From Burkholderiales bacterium (GTDB lineage: Bacteria > Pseudomonadota > Gammaproteobacteria > Burkholderiales > UBA11063): 11,858 nucleotides of DNA. The translations under genes were made by a program, and so were the position numbers. The DNA lies in assembly GCA_026461645.1 (NCBI GenBank), contig JAPJMP010000011.1:1-11858 (forward strand). The letters are read 5' to 3'. The notes under the pieces were generated by a model that ran no database searches, was not told the origin of the DNA, and saw only the letters and a list, made by a program, of their open reading frames with translations. Positions 6,551 to 11,858 of the stretch are shown in pieces; the stretch's first letter is position 1; every line of letters starts with the position of its first letter.

Positions 6551-8073
6551 CAGAAATTTACGATATTGCCATTATAGGAGGCGGTGCAACTGGTCTTGGA
6601 GTTGCAGTTGAAGCAGCTTCGCGTGGTTACAAAACTATTTTATTTGAATCACATGATTTTGGTAAGGGAACTTCCTCCAAATCAACCAAACTAGTGCATG
6701 GTGGCATTCGTTATCTGGCAAACTTTGATTTCAAGTTAGTCAAAGAAGGCTTAACTGAACGCTACTCATTTATTAATAATGCCCCCCACATCGCTAAAAG
6801 CCAACCATATTTAATTCCATTTTATTCATATGCAGAAAAACTTAAATATTTAGTAGGCATTTATCTTTACGATTTTTTAGCAGGCAAATATAAAATAGGT
6901 AAAAGTAAGTTTCTTAATAAGGCAGAAACCATTGCCATTGCTCCGCATTTAAATCAAAATAAATTAATTGGCAGCGCCGTGTATTACGATGGTCAATTTG
7001 ATGATACACGTATGCTAGTTACCTTAATGAAAACATTTGAATCATTTGGTGGTGAAGCTTTAAATTATCATAATGTTATAGGTTTTATTAAAGATTCTGA
7101 ATATAAAATTAATGGACTTAGAGTTCTTGATGAAATTAATCAAGAAGAAAAACAAATTTTAACTAAATTAGTTGTAAATGCAACTGGGACCTTTACTAAT
7201 TCAATTTTAAATTTGGATGAACCAGGTGAAGAGCACAACAAAGTAACCGCGGCTCAAGGTACACATTTAGTTTTCAATGCAGATATTTTTCCTTCTAATC
7301 ATGCCATCTTAATTCCTAAAACGAATGATGATCGTGTTTTATTTATTTTGCCATGGCGAGGTAAAATTGTTGTTGGTACAACTGATATTTCGGTTAAACA
7401 ACCGCAACTAGACCCTCAACCATTAGAAAGTGAAATTGATTTTATTTTAGAAACAATTAACCAATATTCAACTCGTTTAATTAACCGTTCTGACATTAAA
7501 TCAATGTTTGCTGGACAAAGACCACTAGTTAAACCAGAACATGCAATTAATACCGCTAAAATTTCACGCAACCATGAAATAATTCTTAGCATGAGTAATT
7601 TAATTACTATTGTTGGTGGCAAATGGACTATATATAGAAAAATGGCGGAAGATACAATTAATTTTGCGATAAAAAAAGATCTACTATCTGCATCCACCTC
7701 TATGACTAAAAGTCTTAAACTGTTTGGTTATACCACTGAAAATTTGGATTATCCATTAAGTGTATATGGTACTGAATATACGAAAATTAAAGAAATTCAG
7801 CAAGAACTAGATGATGACTCACAATTACATCCGCGCTTACCATATTTTACCGCCGAAATTATTTATCAAGTTCGTTTTGAAAAAGCCAAAACTCTTGAAG
7901 ATATTTTAGCTAGGAGAACTAGAGCTTTATTTTTAGATGCCAAAGCCGCAATTGAAATTTGTCCTAAAGTAGCGAAATTAATGGCTAAAGAATTAAATAT
8001 GGACTCAATGTGGATACATAATCAAATTGAACAATTTAGAGCAATAGCAGCGCAATATGTGGTTAAATTATAA
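6547..8073 (+). CDS. glpD: FAD-dependent glycerol-3-phosphate dehydrogenase
   Basis: Membrane-associated flavoenzyme oxidising glycerol 3-phosphate to dihydroxyacetone phosphate and passing electrons to quinone. The 508 aa begin with the FAD Rossmann motif [15 protein letters not shown] (6-20), then [17 protein letters not shown] (41-57), a GlpD signature. Substrate and flavin motifs follow: [11 protein letters not shown] (209-219), VVGTTD (275-280), FAGQRPLV (321-328) and [15 protein letters not shown] (357-371). A C-terminal helical domain covers about 395-508. Several stretches, such as [11 protein letters not shown] (146-156) and GGKW in place of the GGKLT of E. coli GlpD, resemble the mitochondrial GPD2-like branch. 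The ATG overlaps the glpK stop by 4 nt (ATGA). It ends the plus-strand gene string and completes glpFKD. The soluble fermentative form is excluded by its neighbours and motifs. Confidence 0.96.
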   Translation: MTEIYDIAIIGGGATGLGVAVEAASRGYKTILFESHDFGKGTSSKSTKLVHGGIRYLANFDFKLVKEGLTERYSFINNAPHIAKSQPYLIPFYSYAEKLKYLVGIYLYDFLAGKYKIGKSKFLNKAETIAIAPHLNQNKLIGSAVYYDGQFDDTRMLVTLMKTFESFGGEALNYHNVIGFIKDSEYKINGLRVLDEINQEEKQILTKLVVNATGTFTNSILNLDEPGEEHNKVTAAQGTHLVFNADIFPSNHAILIPKTNDDRVLFILPWRGKIVVGTTDISVKQPQLDPQPLESEIDFILETINQYSTRLINRSDIKSMFAGQRPLVKPEHAINTAKISRNHEIILSMSNLITIVGGKWTIYRKMAEDTINFAIKKDLLSASTSMTKSLKLFGYTTENLDYPLSVYGTEYTKIKEIQQELDDDSQLHPRLPYFTAEIIYQVRFEKAKTLEDILARRTRALFLDAKAAIEICPKVAKLMAKELNMDSMWIHNQIEQFRAIAAQYVVKL

Positions 8074-8080
8074 CGCAATA

Positions 8081-8128
8081 TAAATTCAAATAGTTTTAAA
8101 ATAACCTTGAATTTAGCTTAGCTTTTTT
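8081..8128 (+). terminator. Weak candidate transcription terminator after glpD
   Basis: TAAATTCAA (8081-8089) and TTGAATTTA (8107-8115) form a perfect 9-bp inverted repeat around a 17-nt loop, extendable by about three inner pairs (GTT/AAC). A six-T run follows at 8123-8128. The stem is AT-rich and seven bases separate it from the T run, so this is not a textbook intrinsic terminator. It occupies the gap between the converging glpD and truB, where termination is expected. On the minus strand no T run follows the stem, so it would serve truB poorly. Confidence 0.35.
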
Positions 8129-9047
8129 AATTTAATACTTGTGAGATTAAACGCTTGGGCTGAAGTAAATATTCGCATGGATTATATTGCCCTATGCCAA
8201 GAAAAGTATGATTATAATAAAGCCTAATTGGTGTGGATAATGCTAAATTATTTTCTGGCGCCACTGTAAATGCATGCCCATTTTTCACTTTAAGATAATC
8301 CGTAGCTGATATTTCATATTTAGGCAAATGTTGTACTAAACAATCAAGTGGCAGCAGTAATTGTTGTAACTGTTGCTTATTTAATTGTGTTAAATTATCT
8401 ATGGTAATATTTTCTTGTAAACTAAAACCTAGTGTTTGAGTGCGAATTAAATTGGCTAAATAACCACCACAATCTAAGACTTTTCCAATATCATGCGCTA
8501 AACTTCTAATATAAGTACCCTTACTACACAGCACCTGCAACTTTATTTGTTGAGTTAAAGTATTATATTCAATTAGATCTATTGCATATATAATTATTTT
8601 TCGTGTTTTTATTTCTACTGGTTGCTGCTGTTGAGCATATTGATACAAACGCTTACCATTTACTTTAAGCGCTGAATAGATTGGTGGTCGCTGTTCAATT
8701 TCGCCCTGAAATTGTAATAATGCTTGTTGTATTTGCGCCAATTTAACCGTCACATCACTGGTAAAAGTTATTTCGCCTTCAGCATCGTAAGTGGTTGTTG
8801 CCTGCCCTAGTTGAATTGTGGCAATATATTCCTTTTTACCCTCAAGAAGCATTGATGCAAATTTGGTTGCTTCTCCAAAACAAATTGGCAATAAACCTGT
8901 AGCTAATGGATCTAAAGTTCCAGTATGTCCAGCTTTACTCGCTTGATATATTCTTTTAACTATTTGCAGCGCTTTATTACTAGAGATTCCTTTTGTCTTA
9001 TTTAATAGCAATACACCATTAATTTGTAGCTGATTCTTGCTATTCAT
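8127..9047 (-). CDS. truB: tRNA pseudouridine(55) synthase
   Basis: Converts U55 in the T-loop of tRNAs to pseudouridine. The 306 aa match the family length (314 in E. coli). The N-terminus carries GVLLLNKTKGISSN (11-24) and the catalytic motif GHTGTLDPLATGLLP (40-54) with nucleophile Asp46. Tyr74 in KKEYIA matches the conserved active-site tyrosine, followed by RPPIYSALKVNGKRLYQYA and CSKGTYIRSLAHDIGK, the later family motifs. The last 60 or so residues correspond to a small PUA-like domain. The ATG at 9047 overlaps the rbfA stop by 8 nt. In many gammaproteobacteria rpsO and pnp follow truB; here it runs straight into the convergent glpD. Confidence 0.97.
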   Translation of the reverse strand: MNSKNQLQINGVLLLNKTKGISSNKALQIVKRIYQASKAGHTGTLDPLATGLLPICFGEATKFASMLLEGKKEYIATIQLGQATTTYDAEGEITFTSDVTVKLAQIQQALLQFQGEIEQRPPIYSALKVNGKRLYQYAQQQQPVEIKTRKIIIYAIDLIEYNTLTQQIKLQVLCSKGTYIRSLAHDIGKVLDCGGYLANLIRTQTLGFSLQENITIDNLTQLNKQQLQQLLLPLDCLVQHLPKYEISATDYLKVKNGHAFTVAPENNLALSTPIRLYYNHTFLGIGQYNPCEYLLQPKRLISQVLN

Positions 9048-9390
9048 TCTTTAATTTATATAAAACATTAAGAATGTTACTTCCTCTTATTAAAGAATCA
9101 TCAAAAACAAATTTTATTTGTGGAATTGTATAAGTTTGAAAACCTTTAGATAATTCGGCACGAATAAATCCTTTTGCACTATCTAATGCTTGCGTGACTT
9201 CTTCTTTTTTATTATCATCTAGTACTGTCCAATAAATTTTAGCCCAAGTATTATCTTCAGTTACCTCTACATCGTTGATTGTAACCCACTGAATTCTTGG
9301 ATCTTTTACTCTTCGGCGCAATATTTCAACAATATCTTTTTGAATTTGATCAGCAATTCTTTTCGATCTGCTATGACTATATTTTCTCAT
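9040..9390 (-). CDS. rbfA: Ribosome-binding factor A
   Basis: Small KH-fold (type II) protein that binds the 30S subunit and assists late 16S rRNA 5'-end maturation, important in the cold. The 116 aa show the family pattern: SRSKRIADQIQKDIVEIL (8-25), RVKDPRI (28-34), VTINDVEVTEDNTWAKIYW (37-55), and the C-terminal IPQIKFVFDDSLIRG. The ATG at 9390 sits 25 nt after the lipoprotein stop with only a weak AAGA-like ribosome binding site. It overlaps truB by 8 nt. Length is slightly shorter than E. coli RbfA (133 aa), lacking the extended tail. It is normally directly downstream of infB; here one gene intervenes. Confidence 0.95.
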   Translation of the reverse strand: MRKYSHSRSKRIADQIQKDIVEILRRRVKDPRIQWVTINDVEVTEDNTWAKIYWTVLDDNKKEEVTQALDSAKGFIRAELSKGFQTYTIPQIKFVFDDSLIRGSNILNVLYKLKNE

Positions 9391-9415
9391 CTTATTTATT
9401 CTTTACAATAATTTA

Positions 9416-9835
9416 TCACTGACTCGAACTTTCTAATTGAATATTAAAATTGGTATTTCCATCTTTTATTTTAAATAAACATCCAGTACCAACATCTACA
9501 AGATAGAATGGTGGAAATAAAGTATCCCAATATGCAACACTTTGTATTTTACTTGGAATTTGCAACGTATGGCTTAAATACCCATATTTCTTTAGTATTA
9601 TAGTTGTGGGTTGATAATTAACTCTAGGCAACACTACTGTTGCTGGTGTTCGCCCATACAATACGCCATTCATATACACATCTGCAGCATGAGGATATGA
9701 GTCAATATTAATACTATGCTCATTTTGCCCATACAAAGTTGCACAACCAGTTATAGCCATCATTATCCATAAAATTACACTTAAATAGAAAACATGCTGC
9801 AATTTAAATTGTACGCTTAACCTCTGTAATTTCAT
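9416..9835 (-). CDS. Small PEGA-like lipoprotein
   Basis: Predicted lipoprotein of 139 aa from the ATG at 9835. The N-terminus is basic ([14 protein letters not shown]), then a hydrophobic segment ([17 protein letters not shown]) ending in a lipobox-like ITGC with Cys31 as the probable lipidation site. The mature part contains a PEGA-like repeat: [20 protein letters not shown] followed by RTPATVVLP and a KKYGY turn (about 43-87). This surface domain is found in many envelope proteins. It ends with [16 protein letters not shown], typical of small PEGA lipoproteins. The start is uncertain: ATG 9868 also fits, and a TTG at 9802 would avoid overlap with infB. I prefer 9835 because it supplies the positive n-region and has GAGG three bases upstream. 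It overlaps the infB end by 32 nt. Function unknown. Confidence 0.75.
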   Translation of the reverse strand: MKLQRLSVQFKLQHVFYLSVILWIMMAITGCATLYGQNEHSINIDSYPHAADVYMNGVLYGRTPATVVLPRVNYQPTTIILKKYGYLSHTLQIPSKIQSVAYWDTLFPPFYLVDVGTGCLFKIKDGNTNFNIQLESSSQ

Positions 9836-11858
9836 AAACCTCAATAGTATCACCTTCTTTAAGATCATTGTAATCGTTTAAAGATAATCCGCATTCATAA
9901 CCAAATTTTACTTCTTTAACGTCATCTTTGAAACGTTTAAGCGAACTTAGTTCGCCTGAATGAATTACTAAACCATCACGAATTAATCTAACTTTGGATG
10001 TGCGTTTAATTAAACCATCGGTAACCATGCATCCTGCAATAACTATTTTGCCAATACTAAACAACTGTCTAACATTTACATTACCAATAATTACTTCTTT
10101 TTGTTCCGGTGATAACATACCACTAATTGCTGCTTTAATATCATCAATTATTTCATAAATAATATTATAGTAGCGAATTTGAACATTATACGATTCAGAT
10201 AAACGCTTAGCATTTGAATCTGCTCTACTATTAAAACCAATTACAACAGCATTTGATGCATACGCTAAATTTATATCAGATTCATTAATTCCACCAACAG
10301 CTGCATGAATCACTGAAACTTTAACCTCATCATTTGATAGCCGCTCTAATGAACTAGTAATAGCTTCGTATGAACCCTGTACATCAGATTTAATGATGAC
10401 AGGTAATTGTTGCACTTCACCCTCACGAATTCCTGAAAATAAATTTTCTAATTTAGCTGATTGTTGTTTTGATTGTTTTTCCATGCGCAGCTTTTCTGAC
10501 CTAAATGCTGCAATTTCTCGAGCTTTTCTTTCATCATTAATTACGCTCATATCATCACCAGCATTTGGCACATCAGTTAAACCCAATAATTCCACAGGAA
10601 TTGCTGGCCCAGCTGAATCAACATGTTTACCAATTTCATTTTGTAAAGCTCGAATTCTGCCGTATGTTGTTCCAGCTAGAACAAAGTCTCCTTTATTTAA
10701 AGTCCCACTTTGCACTAAAACAGTTACCACTGAACCTCTGCCGCGATCCAACCTTGATTCAATTACCACTGCTTTTGCCGGAGTATTAACTGCAGCCTTC
10801 AACTCTAGAACCTCAGCTTGCAATAAAATAGTTTCAAGTAAATTATCTATACCCATTCCAGTTAGCGCAGAAATTGGCACAAACATTACATCACCACCCC
10901 ACTCTTCAGGGACAATTTCATATTGGCTTAATTCTTGCTTAACTTTTTCCGGATTAACCCCAGGTTTATCCATTTTATTAATAGCTACAATAATTGGCAC
11001 TGCAGCAGCTTTGGCGTGGTTAATCGCTTCTACTGTCTGTGGCATTACTCCATCATCAGCAGCAACTACTAAAATAACGATGTCTGTTAATTTTGCTCCT
11101 CTGGCTCTTAATTGAGTAAAAGCCTCATGTCCTGGAGTATCTAAGAAAGTTATTATGCCATGCCCAGTATCAACATGATAAGCACCGATATGCTGAGTAA
11201 TACCCCCAGCTTCACCATGTGCCACCTTGGTTTTACGAATATAATCTAATAATGATGTTTTACCGTGGTCAACGTGCCCCATTATGGTAACAATCGGTGC
11301 TCGCGGTTGCATATTTATTTTATCACTTGAGATATTTTCGTACTCAAGAATATTTTCTACATCTGATTCTTTAGATAGTTTAACTGTATTACCGAATTCT
11401 TCAACAACTAATGAAGCAGTATCTTGATCTAATGCCTGATTAATAGTTACCATCATTCCCATTTTCATAAGAACTTTAATCACTTCTGATGACTTAACTG
11501 CCATTTTGTGTGCTAAATCACTTACTGTTACCATTTCTGGAACCACAACTTCCATTTGTTGTTTTTGCGTTGGTTTTTGAAACTCTTGAATTTTAGGTGC
11601 CTTAAAATGTTTATTTTTATCAAATCTCTTTGTACTACCATGCTTCGCTTTATAGATATCAGGAATTTGCTCTAACACACTTAAATTACTAGCATCTTCA
11701 TTATCTAGCACCACATCCTCAATTGATGAATCTTCCATGCCAATTATTTTCATTTTATTTGGCTTTTTAACCACTTTACCAAAAGGTGCTTTACCTTTTA
11801 GCGCATCTACGTCCTCTTCAGCTTCAATACTCTTTTTAGCCTTAACTGATTTTTCCAC
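9804..11858 (-). CDS. infB: Translation initiation factor IF-2 (5' end beyond the window)
   Basis: GTPase that places initiator fMet-tRNA on the 30S subunit and promotes 50S joining. The visible 684 residues run into the right edge without a convincing start: the GTG at the edge lies in the middle of the charged linker. Gammaproteobacterial IF-2 is usually 850-900 aa, so the N-terminal region is missing here. Visible order: acidic/basic linker (1-100), IF2_N-like helical domain [20 protein letters not shown] (110-129), then the GTPase with G1 GHVDHGKTS (194-202), G2 GGITQHIG (218-225), G3 DTPGH (240-244), G4 NKMD (294-297) and G5 SAL (330-332). Domain II, the linker and the C-terminal tRNA-binding domain follow, ending [18 protein letters not shown]. 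The PEGA lipoprotein, rbfA and truB lie downstream in the same direction. Numbering is for the visible part. Confidence 0.97.
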   Translation of the reverse strand: MEKSVKAKKSIEAEEDVDALKGKAPFGKVVKKPNKMKIIGMEDSSIEDVVLDNEDASNLSVLEQIPDIYKAKHGSTKRFDKNKHFKAPKIQEFQKPTQKQQMEVVVPEMVTVSDLAHKMAVKSSEVIKVLMKMGMMVTINQALDQDTASLVVEEFGNTVKLSKESDVENILEYENISSDKINMQPRAPIVTIMGHVDHGKTSLLDYIRKTKVAHGEAGGITQHIGAYHVDTGHGIITFLDTPGHEAFTQLRARGAKLTDIVILVVAADDGVMPQTVEAINHAKAAAVPIIVAINKMDKPGVNPEKVKQELSQYEIVPEEWGGDVMFVPISALTGMGIDNLLETILLQAEVLELKAAVNTPAKAVVIESRLDRGRGSVVTVLVQSGTLNKGDFVLAGTTYGRIRALQNEIGKHVDSAGPAIPVELLGLTDVPNAGDDMSVINDERKAREIAAFRSEKLRMEKQSKQQSAKLENLFSGIREGEVQQLPVIIKSDVQGSYEAITSSLERLSNDEVKVSVIHAAVGGINESDINLAYASNAVVIGFNSRADSNAKRLSESYNVQIRYYNIIYEIIDDIKAAISGMLSPEQKEVIIGNVNVRQLFSIGKIVIAGCMVTDGLIKRTSKVRLIRDGLVIHSGELSSLKRFKDDVKEVKFGYECGLSLNDYNDLKEGDTIEVYEITEVKRTI

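Noticed and set aside
7416..7697. Minus-strand open frame of 93 codons inside glpD
   Set aside because: It covers conserved GlpD motifs read backwards, has no ribosome binding site or family signature, and is a shadow.
10393..11115. A 240-codon open frame on the plus strand antisense to infB
   Set aside because: It lies fully within the GTPase-coding part of infB, whose motifs are unambiguous; its peptide is Ser/Thr/Cys-rich with no recognisable domain, typical of a complementary-strand shadow. The 10565-10789 frame is the same kind.
11856..11858. GTG at the right edge as the infB start
   Set aside because: The sequence begins mid-way in the charged linker and the protein would be about 170-200 residues short; it is almost certainly an internal valine codon.
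1..11858. CRISPR arrays, insertion sequences, tRNA/rRNA genes, phage or defence genes
   Set aside because: I looked for direct repeats, terminal inverted repeats, clover-leaf or rRNA-like stretches and found none; nearly every base belongs to a recognised gene.

Overview
This window is strongly AT-rich (roughly one third G+C by eye) bacterial DNA, and almost all of it is coding. The gene families (TruB, RbfA, IF-2, UbiG, RatA, RnfH, TolQ, PhhA) point to a proteobacterium. RatA (PWCS, SGLWQF) looks most like gammaproteobacterial versions, so a low-GC, possibly host-associated gammaproteobacterium is my best guess. That is inference from family resemblance; there is no rRNA or other decisive marker here.

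Layout. Positions 1-108 (+) probably hold the last 35 codons of an unidentified gene. A short gap (109-149) with a possible extended -10 promoter leads into a tightly packed plus-strand string from 150 to 8073: phhA (phenylalanine 4-monooxygenase), purD (GAR synthetase), tolQ (proton channel subunit), ubiG (ubiquinone O-methyltransferase), ratA (COQ10/START-like), rnfH/ratB (ubiquitin-like fold), glpF (glycerol facilitator), glpK (glycerol kinase) and glpD (FAD glycerol-3-phosphate dehydrogenase). Seven of the eight junctions overlap by 1-11 nt and the eighth has a 12-nt gap, so co-transcription and translational coupling are likely despite the unrelated functions.

From the right edge the minus strand carries infB (IF-2, 5' end outside the window), a small PEGA-like lipoprotein gene overlapping the infB 3' end, rbfA and truB. 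This is the classic infB-rbfA-truB translation/ribosome-maturation cluster with an extra envelope gene inserted and with the usual downstream rpsO-pnp absent. truB and glpD converge on a 53-nt gap that holds a weak AT-rich stem-loop.

How the genes work together. glpF-glpK-glpD is a complete route from external glycerol to dihydroxyacetone phosphate, with electrons passed to quinone. UbiG makes ubiquinone, and RatA belongs to the COQ10-like family, so ubiG-ratA-rnfH and glpD share a quinone theme. phhA, purD and tolQ look like separate fragments of other pathways stacked in front. I see no CRISPR, insertion sequence, tRNA, rRNA or defence system. The most distinctive points are the mosaic operon, the inserted lipoprotein gene, the orphan tolQ and the ubiG-ratA coupling.
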